In this document: positions 18,467 through 27,524 of the stretch, one piece after another
Layout of the letters: the number at the start of each line of letters is the position of its first letter
How positions within the stretch are numbered: the first letter of the stretch is position 1
Assembly (NCBI GenBank): GCA_017305665.1
Contig: JAFKKH010000036.1
Span: 1 to 44,936, forward strand
Reading direction: 5' to 3'
DNA length: 44,936 bases
Origin: Hyphomicrobiales bacterium
Lineage (GTDB): Bacteria > Pseudomonadota > Alphaproteobacteria > Rhizobiales > Xanthobacteraceae
Translations under genes and position numbers: made by a program
The notes under the pieces: generated by a model
Told to the model about the DNA's origin: nothing
Database searches by the model: none
The model's input: the letters and a program-made list of their open reading frames with translations, nothing else

Positions 18467-19293
18467 GACACGCCCTCCGCCACGATTTCCTCGCCATCGC
18501 CGGTGCCGAGATAAGCCGCGATCACCTTGGGATCGTCGCGGATCGCGCGCGGTGCGCCGTCGGCGATCTTGACGCCGTAGTCGAGCACTACGATGTGATC
18601 GGAGATTTCCATCACCACCGACATGTCGTGCTCGATCAGCAGGATCGACGTGTCGTAGTCGTCGCGGATCGCCAACAGTAATTCATTCAGCGCAGCGCTT
18701 TCGCGCGCATTCAATCCGGCGGCGGGTTCGTCCAGGCACAGCAGCGCCGGCTCGGTGCACATGGCGCGCGCGATCTCGAGGCGGCGCTGGTCGCCATAGG
18801 GCAGGTTGCCGGCCGCGTCGTCCGCGCGGTCGAGCAGGCCGATACGGTCCAGCCAGGATCGCGCACGTTCGATGGCGTCGCGCTCGGCCGCACGCCAGGT
18901 CGGAAGGCCGAGCAGTCCTAGCAGCGTGAAGCCGGAGGCGCGCATCAAGACGTTGTGCTGCGCGACCATCAGGTTTTCCAGCGCCGTCATGCCGGGAAAC
19001 AAGCGGATGTTCTGAAACGTGCGAGCGACCTTTGCGAGCTTGGAAATCCGGAAATCGTTCAGTCGTTCGAGCTGACGAAACCCGCCGTCCTCGCGGGTGA
19101 GACGGATCGATCCTTCAGTCGGCTTGTAGAAGCCGGTGATGCAGTTGAAGACCGTGGTCTTGCCGGCGCCGTTCGGGCCGATCAGCGCGGTGATCCGGTT
19201 GCGCTGTGCAGTGAACGACAGGTCGTTGACGGCAACGATGCCGCCGAAACGCATCGACAGGTGTTCGACGGCGAGGATGTCGTTTCCGCTCAT
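18463..19293 (-). CDS. livG: Branched-chain amino acid ABC transporter ATPase LivG
   Basis: LivG is the second nucleotide-binding subunit. The 276-residue protein has Walker [10 protein letters not shown], the LivG-typical linker [17 protein letters not shown], a long insertion before the signature, the signature region [19 protein letters not shown] (here PYGDQ replaces the usual SGGQ, as is common in LivG), and Walker [16 protein letters not shown]. It overlaps livF and livM by 4 bases each, the mark of a tightly translated operon. Confidence 0.94.
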   Translation of the reverse strand: MSGNDILAVEHLSMRFGGIVAVNDLSFTAQRNRITALIGPNGAGKTTVFNCITGFYKPTEGSIRLTREDGGFRQLERLNDFRISKLAKVARTFQNIRLFPGMTALENLMVAQHNVLMRASGFTLLGLLGLPTWRAAERDAIERARSWLDRIGLLDRADDAAGNLPYGDQRRLEIARAMCTEPALLCLDEPAAGLNARESAALNELLLAIRDDYDTSILLIEHDMSVVMEISDHIVVLDYGVKIADGAPRAIRDDPKVIAAYLGTGDGEEIVAEGVS

Positions 19294-20612
19294 CCGCGCC
19301 CTTCCTTGACGAGGTCGGCCGCGATCGCGCGGTTGTGTTCGAGGAAGACGGTCGGTGCGCGATGGCCGATCAGGCCGCGCGGGCGCCAGACCATCAGCAG
19401 CACCATGGCGATGCCGAACACCAGCATGCGGTACTGGTCGAAACCGCGGAACAGCTCGAATCCGCCGATCATGGCGAAGGCGGAGAGCGCCACGCCGAGC
19501 TGCGAGCCCATGCCGCCGAGCACGACGATCGCGAGCACCAGCGCCGACTCCTGGAAGGTGAAGGATTCAGGGCTGATGAAGCCTTGTCGCGTCGCGAAGA
19601 AGGCGCCGGCAAAACCGCCGAACATCGCGCCGATGGCGAAGGCCGAGAGTTTTGTCGTGGTGATGTTGATGCCGAGCGCGCGGCAGGCGACCTCGTCCTC
19701 ACGGAGCGCCTCCCATGCGCGGCCGATGGGGAGGCGCCGCAGGCGGATGGTCACCCAGTTGGTGAGAAGCGCGAGCGCCAGGATCAGGTAGAACAGGAAT
19801 ACGATGCGGTGGGTCGGCGAGAACGGGATCCCGAGCTTGGCGGCGAAGCCGTTGTCGCCGGGAACAAGCGGAATGCCGAAGAAGGTCGGACGCGGAATGC
19901 CGCTGATGCCGTTGGGCCCGCCGGTCAGATCCTGCCAGTTGACGATGACGAGGCGGATGATCTCGCCGAAGGCGAGCGTCACGATGGCGAGATAGTCGCC
20001 GCGCAGCCGCAGCACCGGAAAGCCGAGCATCACGCCCCAGCAGGCGGCGAGCAGGCCCGCGAGCGGAAGGCATTCCCAGAAGCCGAGCCCGAAGTTGGTC
20101 GCCAGCAGTGCATAGGAGTAGGCGCCGACGGCGTAGAAGGCGACATAGCCGAGGTCGAGTAGCCCGGCGAGGCCGACCACGACGTTGAGGCCCCAGCCGA
20201 GCATCACATAGGTCAGCACCAGGATCGCGAGGTCGAGAATGTAGCGCTGCTGATAGAAGATCACCGGCACCAGCAGTGCGAAGATCAACAACGCTGGTGC
20301 AATCAAGCGGCCGCCGAAGTCGAGTGCGCTCTGGATCGATGGCGGGATGACCCGCGCCGTATCCACCGGGCCCCACCACAGCCGGAGCAGTTCGACGACG
20401 ATGCTGCCGCCGAACACGATCGCAACCATGGCGGCGAGTTGCGGGAAGCGGGTGACGTAGGTCAGCTGCCCGCTTTCGTTCGGCAGCGTGCGGATGCCGA
20501 TCATCAGCGAAAACAGGATCAGCGCGACGCAGGCACTGATGAAGGCTTTCTTCAAAATGAACGCAATTCCGGAGCTGTGTGTCGCAGGCAATTGAGATGA
20601 GGGCGCTGTCAC
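19290..20612 (-). CDS. livM: Branched-chain amino acid ABC transporter permease LivM
   Basis: LivM pairs with LivH to form the channel. The region holds many hydrophobic helices and family motifs: [40 protein letters not shown], and [11 protein letters not shown]-like sequence ([19 protein letters not shown]) in the second half. Near the C-terminus is [12 protein letters not shown] place the start at a GTG (20612, reading [13 protein letters not shown]), 11 bases after the livH stop; no ATG is available nearby. The resulting 440 residues are typical of the longer proteobacterial LivM form with an N-terminal extra domain. The exact start is uncertain by a few codons. Confidence 0.88.
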   Translation of the reverse strand: MTAPSSQLPATHSSGIAFILKKAFISACVALILFSLMIGIRTLPNESGQLTYVTRFPQLAAMVAIVFGGSIVVELLRLWWGPVDTARVIPPSIQSALDFGGRLIAPALLIFALLVPVIFYQQRYILDLAILVLTYVMLGWGLNVVVGLAGLLDLGYVAFYAVGAYSYALLATNFGLGFWECLPLAGLLAACWGVMLGFPVLRLRGDYLAIVTLAFGEIIRLVIVNWQDLTGGPNGISGIPRPTFFGIPLVPGDNGFAAKLGIPFSPTHRIVFLFYLILALALLTNWVTIRLRRLPIGRAWEALREDEVACRALGINITTTKLSAFAIGAMFGGFAGAFFATRQGFISPESFTFQESALVLAIVVLGGMGSQLGVALSAFAMIGGFELFRGFDQYRMLVFGIAMVLLMVWRPRGLIGHRAPTVFLEHNRAIAADLVKEGRG

Positions 20613-20623
20613 GTCGCGGCCTG

Positions 20624-21538
20624 TCAGACTTTTTCGACTTCGGGCCGCCCGAGCAGGCCGGTCGGCATGAAGATCAGCACCACGATCAGGATCGAGAAGG
20701 CCGCGACGTCCTTGTATTCGATCGAGAAATAGGCCGACCAGAATGTCTCGATCAGCCCGATGGCAAGGCCGCCGAGCATCGCACCTGGCAGCGAGCCGAT
20801 ACCGCCGAGAACCGCGGCGGTGAAGGCTTTGATGCCGGCGACGAAGCCCATGTAGAAATCGACCAGGCCGTAATAGAGCAGGTACATGATGCCGGCGACG
20901 GCGGCGAGCGCCGCGCCGATCACGAAGGTCATGGAGATGGTGCGGTTGACATCGACGCCAAGCAGCGCCGCCATGGTCTGATCCTGCTCGCAGGCGCGCA
21001 TGTCGCGGCCGAGCCGCGTGCGCGAGACCAGCCATGTGAAGATCGCGAGTAGCACAACCGTGGTGACGACGACGACGATCTGCACATTGGACAGCCGCAC
21101 CGCGAAGCCGGCGCTCTCATGCAGGGTGTGGCCTCCGGTGATGAGCGGTGGAATCGGCTTGACCTGCGCGCCCTGCGTTACCTGCGAGAAGTTCGACAGC
21201 ACGAATGACATGCCGATTGCCGACAGCATCGGCGCGAGGCGGAAGGACTGCCGCAGCGGGCGGTAGGCGATGAGTTCGACAGCCCAGCCGTAGACAGCAG
21301 TAACCGCCATCGAGACCAGCAGAACGACGAGCAGGATCAGTGGCACGGCGGTCAAGCCCATCGACACCAGAATCAGGAAAGTGATGAGAGCGATGAAGCC
21401 GCCGATCATGAAGATGTCGCCGTGGGCGAAGTTGATCATGCCGACGATGCCATAGACCATCGTATAGCCGATCGCGATCAGGCCGTAGATCGAGCCGAGC
21501 ACGAGGCCGTTGATCAGTTGTTGGGCGAAATAATCCAT
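20624..21538 (-). CDS. livH: Branched-chain amino acid ABC transporter permease LivH
   Basis: LivH is the first gene of the operon and the second channel subunit, with 304 residues and about eight transmembrane helices. Characteristic blocks are the N-terminal [41 protein letters not shown], and the C-terminal [24 protein letters not shown]. Transcription of the whole set (livH-livM-livG-livF, then livK) probably starts in 21539-21720. LivH and LivK sit at opposite ends of the operon, an order seen in other Bradyrhizobium-group clusters. Confidence 0.93.
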   Translation of the reverse strand: MDYFAQQLINGLVLGSIYGLIAIGYTMVYGIVGMINFAHGDIFMIGGFIALITFLILVSMGLTAVPLILLVVLLVSMAVTAVYGWAVELIAYRPLRQSFRLAPMLSAIGMSFVLSNFSQVTQGAQVKPIPPLITGGHTLHESAGFAVRLSNVQIVVVVTTVVLLAIFTWLVSRTRLGRDMRACEQDQTMAALLGVDVNRTISMTFVIGAALAAVAGIMYLLYYGLVDFYMGFVAGIKAFTAAVLGGIGSLPGAMLGGLAIGLIETFWSAYFSIEYKDVAAFSILIVVLIFMPTGLLGRPEVEKV

Positions 21539-21852
21539 GCGCTGCCGTTGATCTCCGTGTCCCCCAACGCGGTTATATCAGACGCCGTGATTAAGCTCCG
21601 GCAGCCGGAGCGGCGCGTCTTGGCATCATGTCTAACAGTGGGAACCGGGGGCGGCAACCGCGCGTCGTGCGTCGAGGTGCCCGGTTGCTTTGCGCTTTAG
21701 TCCAAGGACAGCAATCAGGCCTAGCCGGGTTCCCGCATCCGCAGGAGAAAGGCACGCAAGCGTGACCATGGAACGGGGCGGCGCGAGACGTTCCGAAGCA
21801 ACCTTTGTGCTGCCGTGCGGTTGATAGCGTCCTCAACAACGGAGATTCCAGC
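21539..21852. other. Divergent spacer between livH and the Gln-rich small gene
   Basis: This 314-base stretch separates livH (minus strand) from the small plus-strand gene at 21853. It should hold the promoters of both. A short hairpin-forming sequence CTCCGGCAGCCGGAG lies at about 21596-21610. No open frame looks real, and I see no repeat or RNA gene in it. Confidence 0.5.
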
Positions 21853-22011
21853 ATGGCGAATCAGAGCATGAATCCCGGTCAGCAAAACCAGAGCCCGGGC
21901 CAGAAGCCAGGCCAGCAGCAACAGCAGCAGGGCGGTGGCCAGAAGCCGGGTCAGCAACAGCAGCAGGATCCCGGCCGTCAGGGACAGGCCGGTCAAAAAC
22001 CCGGCAAGTAG
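21853..22011 (+). CDS. Small Gln/Pro/Gly-rich low-complexity protein
   Basis: This 52-residue protein begins MANQSMNPGQQNQSPGQKPG and is made almost entirely of Gln, Gly, Pro, Lys and Asn. Its core repeats QKPGQQQQQ twice, and the tail is GQAGQKPGK. No membrane or signal segment is visible. It has a GGAG ribosome site and is followed by a terminator hairpin at 22037-22062, which supports expression. Similar proteins of unknown function occur in Bradyrhizobium-like genomes, where they are often annotated as hypothetical. The hydrophilic, structureless sequence might suit a stress- or desiccation-related role, but this is a guess. Confidence 0.65.
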   Translation: MANQSMNPGQQNQSPGQKPGQQQQQQGGGQKPGQQQQQDPGRQGQAGQKPGK

Positions 22012-22036
22012 GCTGTCGCGAGCACAAGGCCGTCAG

Positions 22037-22062
22037 AAAATCCCGCCGAAAGGCGGGATTTT
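22037..22062 (+). terminator. Rho-independent terminator of the Gln-rich gene
   Basis: A hairpin AAATCCCGCC, loop GAAA, GGCGGGATTT runs into TTCTTG. It lies 25 bases past the stop of the small Gln-rich gene and is the strongest plus-strand terminator in this part of the window. Confidence 0.85.
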
Positions 22063-22131
22063 CTTGTGTGGGTTCCGAATCCGGCCTGTTGTCCACAGGG
22101 GGAGCGGGTCAATTAAGGTAAACAAATGGTT

Positions 22132-22152
22132 TCAATTGCCGGTCCGAATTGA
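22132..22152. promoter_or_regulatory. Inverted repeat, possible operator
   Basis: TCAATT and AATTGA flank a 9-base spacer (GCCGGTCCG) just before the membrane-protein gene. Another TCAATT lies 23 bases upstream at 22109-22114. The site lies where a regulator might bind, but no partner is known. Confidence 0.25.
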
Positions 22153-22179
22153 GGGGCGTTAGCTCGCCGCCAAGGCCGC

Positions 22180-22749
22180 ATGCGCTCGACAACAGCGGCC
22201 ACGCAAACAGCGGATGGCGGCATGGCGACGAACTCCTGGCGGATCAGCACGGTCAATGGCGCGTTGCTGGCGCTCTATTTCATTCCGGCTTGGACGCTCG
22301 TGGCGTTCCGCATCATGGTGTCGCCGGTCCACGGCCTCTATGATCTTCCCAACGTGTCGGTCGCGATCTTCCTGAGCGATCATCTGCATTTCGCGGCCAT
22401 GAACACGGTCCGCTTCGCCTGGCTGCTGGCGCTCGGCAAGATAACGGTCGTCGCATTCTTCGCGGTGTTTCTGATCATGACGACGCGCGCCTCGATCCGC
22501 AAAACCGGCGGCTGCGATGAGGCGCTGGCGATGGCGCTCGGCATCGGCTGCCTGATCACCTTCGCCAGCATGGTGATGGCCTCGCAGACCGGCGAGATCG
22601 CCGCCCTGCGGCTGCATGCGACAGAACTGCTGATGCTGCTCGGCAATGCTGTTCTGATGGCGGTCGAGCCGCCATTCCAGCGCGAGGTGCCGGTGCGCGA
22701 ATGGCCGCCGCAGCCCGAGGTCGTTTATCCCTTCAGCCCGAGCTCCTGA
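22180..22749 (+). CDS. Membrane protein of unknown function, four helices
   Basis: This 189-residue protein has about four hydrophobic helices: GALLALYFIPAWTLVAFRIM, NTVRFAWLLALGKITVVAFF (continuing into AVFLIMTT), a block ALAMALGIGCLITFASMVMA and LRLHATELLMLLGNAVLMAVE. It has no signal or domain I recognise. The start is either 22180 or the ATG at 22222 (MATNSWRISTVNG); neither has a strong ribosome site. The last 25 bases overlap the 3' end of pcaC on the other strand. Its position beside the pca genes may be chance. Confidence 0.7.
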   Translation: MRSTTAATQTADGGMATNSWRISTVNGALLALYFIPAWTLVAFRIMVSPVHGLYDLPNVSVAIFLSDHLHFAAMNTVRFAWLLALGKITVVAFFAVFLIMTTRASIRKTGGCDEALAMALGIGCLITFASMVMASQTGEIAALRLHATELLMLLGNAVLMAVEPPFQREVPVREWPPQPEVVYPFSPSS

Positions 22750-23114
22750 ACGATCGCGCCGGCTTCCTTGACGGCGTGATTGGCGGCGGGCACGCCGCAA
22801 TAGATCGCCTGCTGCAACAGAATTTCCTTGATGTCGTCGGGCGTGAAGCCGCCTTCGGCGAGCGCCGCACGCACGTGAAGACGAAACTCGTCCCATTGGC
22901 CGAGTGCGACCATGGTGCCGATGACAAGCACACGCCGCGTGCGCTCGTCGAAATGCGGCCGCGTCCAGATCTCGCCCCATGCATGACGTGTGATGAGGTC
23001 GATGAAGTCGGCGTTGAATGCGGTCTTGTTGTTGATCGATTTATCGACCCAGGCATTGCCGAGCACCTTGCGGCGAGCGGCCATGCCGGCGTCCCGGCGC
23101 TTCTGATCGTCCAT
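22725..23114 (-). CDS. pcaC: 4-carboxymuconolactone decarboxylase
   Basis: PcaC decarboxylates 4-carboxymuconolactone to 3-oxoadipate enol-lactone in the protocatechuate branch of the beta-ketoadipate pathway. The 129-residue protein has the family's all-helical AhpD-like pattern: RRDAGMAARRKVLGNAWVDK at the N-terminus, then LITRHAWGEIWTRPHFDERT, and RLHVRAALAEGGFTPDDIKE with the conserved LLQQAIYCGVPAANHAVKEA. The order in the direction of transcription is pcaB-pcaD-pcaC. The usual partner genes pcaHG are not in this window. Confidence 0.93.
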   Translation of the reverse strand: MDDQKRRDAGMAARRKVLGNAWVDKSINNKTAFNADFIDLITRHAWGEIWTRPHFDERTRRVLVIGTMVALGQWDEFRLHVRAALAEGGFTPDDIKEILLQQAIYCGVPAANHAVKEAGAIVQELGLKG

Positions 23115-23126
23115 CGTGTCTCTCCG

Positions 23127-23909
23127 CTATTTCTGCATCAGGAAGCCGGCGACGGCTTCGGTGAAGGCATGCGACTGCTCGACGTTCGAGATATGTGCGG
23201 CGTCGAGAATGGTCATGCTGGCACCGGGAATGTGGCTACGGATGTATTCGCCCGCCGCAATCGGCGTCGCGGCATCTTGACGACCGGCAATCACCAGGGT
23301 CGGACGCTTGATTTGCGGCAACAGGTTGCGCTGATCCAATGTGCTCAGGGCTTCGCAGCAGGCGATGTAACCTTCCTGCGGCGAGGCGAGCAGCATCGCT
23401 TTCATTTTTGCAGCGACCTGAGGTTCGCGCTCGCGAAAATCCGCGGTGAGCCAGCCGCCGATCACCGCGTCGGCGACCGCGGCAAGGCCGCCGTCCTTCA
23501 CCGCCTTGATGCGATTGTGCCAGTTGGTCGGGTCCGGATAGTAGCAACTGGTGTTGGCGAGGATGATGCGGTCGAAGCGCTCCGGTGCGTTGGCGCCGAG
23601 CCATTGTCCGACCATGCCGCCCATCGACAGGCCGCACCAATGCGTCTTTGCGATGTTCAGGTCATCGAGAATCGCCAGTACGTCGCGGCCGAAGCGCTCC
23701 ATCGAATAGGGCCCCGGCGGTACGCCGGATTTGCCGTGACCGCGCCGGTCGTAACGCACGATGCGAAACAGTTTTGAGAGGGCCGCCATCTGCGGCTCCC
23801 ACATGTTCAGGTTGCAGCCGAGCGAATTGGACAGCATCAGGGTCGGGCCGTTGTCGCGTCCCTCGACGGAGACATTCAGCAGGCAGCCGTCGGCATCGAT
23901 CATGGGCAT
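23127..23909 (-). CDS. pcaD: 3-oxoadipate enol-lactonase
   Basis: PcaD hydrolyses 3-oxoadipate enol-lactone to 3-oxoadipate. It is an alpha/beta hydrolase of 260 residues. The nucleophile is Ser95 in GLSMGGMVG; the oxyanion-hole and substrate motifs YDRRGHGKSGVPPGPYSMER and SNSLGCNLNMWEPQ are family-typical, and the C-terminal catalytic His is in DAAHISNVEQ. I choose 23909 as start, with GGGAG 7 bases upstream, rather than an upstream ATG lacking a ribosome site. It precedes pcaC by 12 bases, so the two are cotranscribed. Confidence 0.94.
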   Translation of the reverse strand: MPMIDADGCLLNVSVEGRDNGPTLMLSNSLGCNLNMWEPQMAALSKLFRIVRYDRRGHGKSGVPPGPYSMERFGRDVLAILDDLNIAKTHWCGLSMGGMVGQWLGANAPERFDRIILANTSCYYPDPTNWHNRIKAVKDGGLAAVADAVIGGWLTADFREREPQVAAKMKAMLLASPQEGYIACCEALSTLDQRNLLPQIKRPTLVIAGRQDAATPIAAGEYIRSHIPGASMTILDAAHISNVEQSHAFTEAVAGFLMQK

Positions 23910-23922
23910 GGTGTAACTCCCG

Positions 23923-24010
23923 TCATGCGCGGGCGTGACCCGCGCATCCATCAAAAGAGAATGACAGCTTATTCGGGAAGATGGATTGCCGGGTCAAGTC
24001 CGGCAATGAC
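23923..24010. repeat. Composite palindromic intergenic repeat
   Basis: Two hairpin units lie between pcaB and pcaD: ATGCGCGGG, loop CGTGA, CCCGCGCAT at about 23925-23947, and TTGCCGG (GTCAAGT) CCGGCAA at about 23987-24007. The outer bases (CGTCATGC... and ...GCAATGAC) also pair in part. The combination GATTGCCGGGTCAAGTCCGG matches, from memory, a repeat frequently seen between genes in Bradyrhizobium-type genomes. Its position in the pca operon could affect transcription or mRNA stability of pcaDC. Confidence 0.75.
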
Positions 24011-24034
24011 ATCGCTGAAAAGCGCTGACAGGGG

Positions 24035-25387
24035 TCATTCGCCAAGCGACGCAAGCAATCGATCGATCATGGCCTGTGCCGCACCCTGATAGCTCATCGG
24101 GTCGAACAGCTCTGCGATGCGGTTGGCATCGAGATGCACCGTCACACGCGGATCGGCAGTCAGTACGTCGCGCAGGTGCGTCTTCTTCGCGACCGCGGTC
24201 TTGCTGGCCGCTTCGAGCAGATGATGCGCGTCGCTTTTGCCGATCTTCTCTGCCAGCGCGAAGGTTACGGCCTCCGCCATGATCAGGCCGTGGGTGGTGT
24301 CGAGATTGGCGCGCATCCGCTCCGTGTCGACTTCCAGCCCCTCGGCGATATCGACGATGGCGGCGAGCGCGCCCGATGTCACGAGCATCAAGGTCGGCAG
24401 CGTCGGCCACTCGGCATGCCACGGCCCGGCGCTACGTTCATGGTCGTGAACTTGCGCGGCGAAGATCGTCGCCGCCAGTTGCGGCGCCATGGTGGCCGCG
24501 GCCAGGGCGGATGCGCTGGCGACCGGATTGCGCTTGTGCGGCATGGTGGATGAGCCGCCGCGTCCGGCGCCCGCCGGTTCGAACGCTTCACCGACGTCGG
24601 TCTGCATCATCAGCGAGACGTCGCGGGCGATCTTGCCGCAGGTGCCGGCGAGGATCGCGAGCACCGACGCGGCTTCCGCGATGCGGTCGCGGTGGGTGTG
24701 CCAGGGGGCGTCCGGCAGCGGCAGGTTCAGTTCGTGCGCGAGTCGTTCTGCGACAATCAGGCCCTTGTCGCCGAGCGCGGCGAGGGTACCGGCGGCACCG
24801 CCGAATTGCAGGACCAGGGCGGTGTCGCGCAATTTTTCCAGACGCTGTCGCGAGCGATGCAGCGCGGCGGCGTACTCGGCGAGCTTGAGACCGAACGGCA
24901 TCGGCAGTGCATGTTGCAGCCAGGTGCGCGCGACGACGGCGGTGGCGCGATGCTGACGCGCGAGATTGGCAAACCCCGCAACGGCGCGATCGACATCCGC
25001 GAGCAGCGCATCGATCGCCGCGCGCAACGTCAGCACGGTCGCGGTATCGATCACGTCCTGGCTGGTGGCCCCCCAATGCACATAGCGCGCGGCGGTGGCG
25101 TCCGCTTTCGCGACGTCAGCGGTGAGATTTTTCACAAGCGGAATTGCAAGATTGCCCGCGCGGGTTGCGGCCTCTGCGAGTGCTGGCAGATCGAATGCCT
25201 CGGCCTTGCAGGCGTTTCCGATCGGGGCGGCGGCGCTTTCAGGAATCACGCCGCTTGCCGCCTCGGCACGTGCCAGCGCCGCCTCGAAATCAAGCATATA
25301 CTGAAGCGTGGACGCATCGTCGCAGATCGCGCGCATGGCGGCGCTCGAAAACAACGGGGCGAGAAGCGGCGATAGCGGCGTGCTCAT
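24035..25387 (-). CDS. pcaB: 3-carboxy-cis,cis-muconate cycloisomerase
   Basis: PcaB closes 3-carboxymuconate to 4-carboxymuconolactone, the step before PcaC. The 450-residue protein belongs to the fumarase/aspartase superfamily. The signature GGSSTMPHKRNPVASA is present, along with the pcaB-type middle segment HWGATSQDVIDTATVLTLRA. The start at 25387 (MSTPLSPLLAPLFSSAAM) is typical; a longer in-frame reading is unlikely. It is the first of the three pca genes, with a spacer of 125 bases to pcaD that contains the composite repeat. Confidence 0.93.
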   Translation of the reverse strand: MSTPLSPLLAPLFSSAAMRAICDDASTLQYMLDFEAALARAEAASGVIPESAAAPIGNACKAEAFDLPALAEAATRAGNLAIPLVKNLTADVAKADATAARYVHWGATSQDVIDTATVLTLRAAIDALLADVDRAVAGFANLARQHRATAVVARTWLQHALPMPFGLKLAEYAAALHRSRQRLEKLRDTALVLQFGGAAGTLAALGDKGLIVAERLAHELNLPLPDAPWHTHRDRIAEAASVLAILAGTCGKIARDVSLMMQTDVGEAFEPAGAGRGGSSTMPHKRNPVASASALAAATMAPQLAATIFAAQVHDHERSAGPWHAEWPTLPTLMLVTSGALAAIVDIAEGLEVDTERMRANLDTTHGLIMAEAVTFALAEKIGKSDAHHLLEAASKTAVAKKTHLRDVLTADPRVTVHLDANRIAELFDPMSYQGAAQAMIDRLLASLGE

Positions 25388-25570
25388 GATGCCGGTGACC
25401 CTAATCATGGCCGCGCGTGTCTGCCAATCCCCGTGATGCCTAACAGATGCCGCGCCGCGAATATGCATCGCTCCTCCGACCACGATCCTCTTTCCTTTGT
25501 GGCGAGCGTGCCTTACTTGAGGAAGCCAAGGCCGCATGACGGGCAGGCCGGCGACAGAGGAGGCAGCACC

Positions 25571-26017
25571 ATGGCGATGACGATGAACGGCGAAGTCCAG
25601 TTGGCGGCGCCTCGCGAAACGGTCTGGGCCAAGCTGAATGATCCCGAAGTGTTGAAGGCCTGCATTCCCGGTTGCGAGGAATTGACCAAGACCGACGAGA
25701 ATGGATTTCAGGCGGTGGCCAAGATGAAGGTCGGTCCCGTCTCGGCGCGGTTCAAGGGCAAGGTGACCTTGAGCGACCTCGATCCGCCGAACGGTTACAA
25801 GATCACTGGCGAGGGCGAGGGCGGCGTGGCCGGATTTGCCAAGGGGGGCGCGACCGTCGCACTCACCGATCAGGACGGCGGCACCTTGCTCAAGTACGAC
25901 GTCGAGGCACAGATCGGCGGCAAGCTGGCGCAATTGGGGCAGCGGCTGATCAATGGCTCGGCCAAGAAGCTGGCTGACGAATTCTTCTCGAATTTCGCCA
26001 AGGCGGTTCAGGGATAG
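25571..26017 (+). CDS. coxG: CoxG-like SRPBCC protein
   Basis: CoxG proteins (SRPBCC fold) are linked to molybdenum CO dehydrogenases and are thought to anchor the enzyme at the membrane in Afipia (Oligotropha). The 148-residue sequence begins MAMTMNGEVQLAAPRETVWA and contains the typical LNDPEVLKACIPGCEELTKT, KVGPVSARFKGKVTLSDLDP and GGKLAQLGQRLINGSAKKLA. AGAGGAGG lies 10 bases upstream of the start at 25571. The usual long C-terminal membrane tail of some CoxG proteins is not present here. It opens the plus-strand cox cluster, but 140 bases separate it from coxS. Confidence 0.85.
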   Translation: MAMTMNGEVQLAAPRETVWAKLNDPEVLKACIPGCEELTKTDENGFQAVAKMKVGPVSARFKGKVTLSDLDPPNGYKITGEGEGGVAGFAKGGATVALTDQDGGTLLKYDVEAQIGGKLAQLGQRLINGSAKKLADEFFSNFAKAVQG

Positions 26018-26157
26018 GCCGTCAAAGGCTCACTTTGTCATGACTGGCACTCCCGGCATGAGGTTGCTCAAGACCGGGATGGCCCATATTATGGCCTTGG
26101 AATGATTTTAAGCGACTGCTCTGCCGATATGCGGCGGTGCAGCTAAAGAGAGTGCTG

Positions 26158-26643
26158 ATGGCCAAGATTTCCCTGATCGTGAATGGCAATCCAACCACCG
26201 CCAATGTCGACCCGCGCACGCTGCTGGTGCAGTTTCTGCGCGAGAATCTGCGGCTGACCGGTACCCATGTGGGGTGCGATACATCGCAGTGTGGCGCCTG
26301 CGTCGTCCACCTCGACGGCAAGGCCGTGAAATCCTGCACCACCCTCGCGGTGATGGCCGACGGTCACGAGGTCAAGACCATCGAGGGGCTGGCGCCTGAC
26401 GGCGCGCCGCTGCACCCGATGCAGGAGGCCTTTCGCGAACATCACGGATTGCAGTGCGGCTTCTGTACGCCGGGCATGATCATGACGGCGGTCGATATGG
26501 TTCATCGCAAGGGACACGACCTCGACGATCACACCATTCGTGAGGAGCTCGAGGGCAACCTCTGCCGCTGCACAGGCTACCAGAACATCGTCGAATCGAT
26601 CGCGGCCGGCGCCAAGGCCATGGCCAAATCGGATCTTGCCTGA
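26158..26643 (+). CDS. coxS: CO dehydrogenase-type small subunit, two [2Fe-2S] clusters
   Basis: This is the iron-sulfur subunit of the xanthine oxidase family enzymes. In its 161 residues the plant-type cluster ligands are C40, C45, C48 and C60 ([10 protein letters not shown], then C60), and the second cluster has C100, C103, C136 and C138 ([19 protein letters not shown]). All eight are present. The N-terminal 70 residues form the ferredoxin fold, the rest a four-helix bundle. It lies 32 bases upstream of coxM, and the large subunit is not between them. The precise substrate of the enzyme cannot be told without the large subunit. Confidence 0.92.
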   Translation: MAKISLIVNGNPTTANVDPRTLLVQFLRENLRLTGTHVGCDTSQCGACVVHLDGKAVKSCTTLAVMADGHEVKTIEGLAPDGAPLHPMQEAFREHHGLQCGFCTPGMIMTAVDMVHRKGHDLDDHTIREELEGNLCRCTGYQNIVESIAAGAKAMAKSDLA

Positions 26644-26675
26644 AGACACGCCCGTAAGGCGAACAGGAATCGCTC

Positions 26676-27482
26676 ATGTACGAATTCAAATATCATCGTC
26701 CAGGCACTGTACGGCAGGCTGCGAACCTGCTTGCCAAGAACGAGGACGCCAAGCTGATCGCCGGCGGCCATACGCTGGTGCCCGTCATGAAGCAGCGGCT
26801 CGCGAGTCCGCCGCATTTGGTCGATCTGTCCCACATCGAAGGCCTCGACGGCATCGAGATGAAGGGCCGCTCGCTGGTGATCGGCGCGACCGCCAAGCAC
26901 GCCGATGTCGCGAACTCGCCGATTGTCGGTGAAGCAATCCCGGCGCTGGCGCATCTCGCCGGGCTGATCGGCGATCCGGCCGTGCGCCACAAGGGCACCA
27001 TCGGCGGCTCGCTCGCCAACAACGATCCGACCGCCGACTATCCGGCGGCCTGCATGGCGCTCGGCGCCACCATCGTCACCAACAAGCGTCGCCTGAAGGC
27101 CGAGGAGTTTTTCCAGGGCCTGTTCTCGACGGCGCTGGAAGCCGACGAGATCATTACGCGGGTGATGTTTCCGCTGCCGAAGAAAGCGGCCTATCAGAAA
27201 TTCCGCAACCAGGCCTCGCGCTACGCGCTGGTCGGCGTGTTCGTCGCCAAGCGGCCGTCCGACGTGCGCGTCGCGGTTACCGGCGCCGGCGGCGATGGCG
27301 TATTCCGTGTGACGGCGTTCGAAGAGGCGCTGAAGAAGAGCTTCAAGCCGAAGTCGCTCGACGGACTGTCGGTGCCATCGGACGGTCTCAACAGCGATCT
27401 GCATGGCAGCGCGGAATATCGGGCGCATCTGATCGGCGTACTGGCACGGCGTGCGGTGGAAGCCGCCAACGGCAAGGCGTGA
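26676..27482 (+). CDS. coxM: CO dehydrogenase-type FAD-binding medium subunit
   Basis: CoxM carries FAD and passes electrons from the iron-sulfur clusters to the acceptor. The 268-residue protein has the family FAD motifs: AGGHTLVPVMKQR at residues 29-41 and KGTIGGSLANNDPTADYPAA, with T108-I109-G110-G111 as the pyrophosphate-contact TIGG. The C-terminal CO-dehydrogenase flavoprotein domain follows. The length is slightly shorter than the 280-290 residues common in this family but no key motif is missing. It lies between coxS and coxD with no room for a coxL gene. Confidence 0.92.
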   Translation: MYEFKYHRPGTVRQAANLLAKNEDAKLIAGGHTLVPVMKQRLASPPHLVDLSHIEGLDGIEMKGRSLVIGATAKHADVANSPIVGEAIPALAHLAGLIGDPAVRHKGTIGGSLANNDPTADYPAACMALGATIVTNKRRLKAEEFFQGLFSTALEADEIITRVMFPLPKKAAYQKFRNQASRYALVGVFVAKRPSDVRVAVTGAGGDGVFRVTAFEEALKKSFKPKSLDGLSVPSDGLNSDLHGSAEYRAHLIGVLARRAVEAANGKA

Positions 27483-27524
27483 AATTCAAGGCGTGACATT
27501 GCGGATTTTGAGTCAGGCTTCATC

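Noticed and set aside
20613-21035. Longer N-terminal part of LivM reading back into livH
   Set aside because: The extra 140 residues are Arg/His-rich shadow sequence of livH. The GTG at 20612 gives a normal-sized permease.
22088-22100. DnaA-box-like TTGTCCACA
   Set aside because: Only one near-match, without clustering, AT-rich stretch or dnaA/hemE neighbours. It is not an origin.
26040-26062. Possible sigma-54 promoter (CTGGCACTCCCGGCATG) upstream of coxS
   Set aside because: The GG and GC pairs are separated by 8 bases, whereas the -24/-12 element needs 10. The resemblance is accidental.
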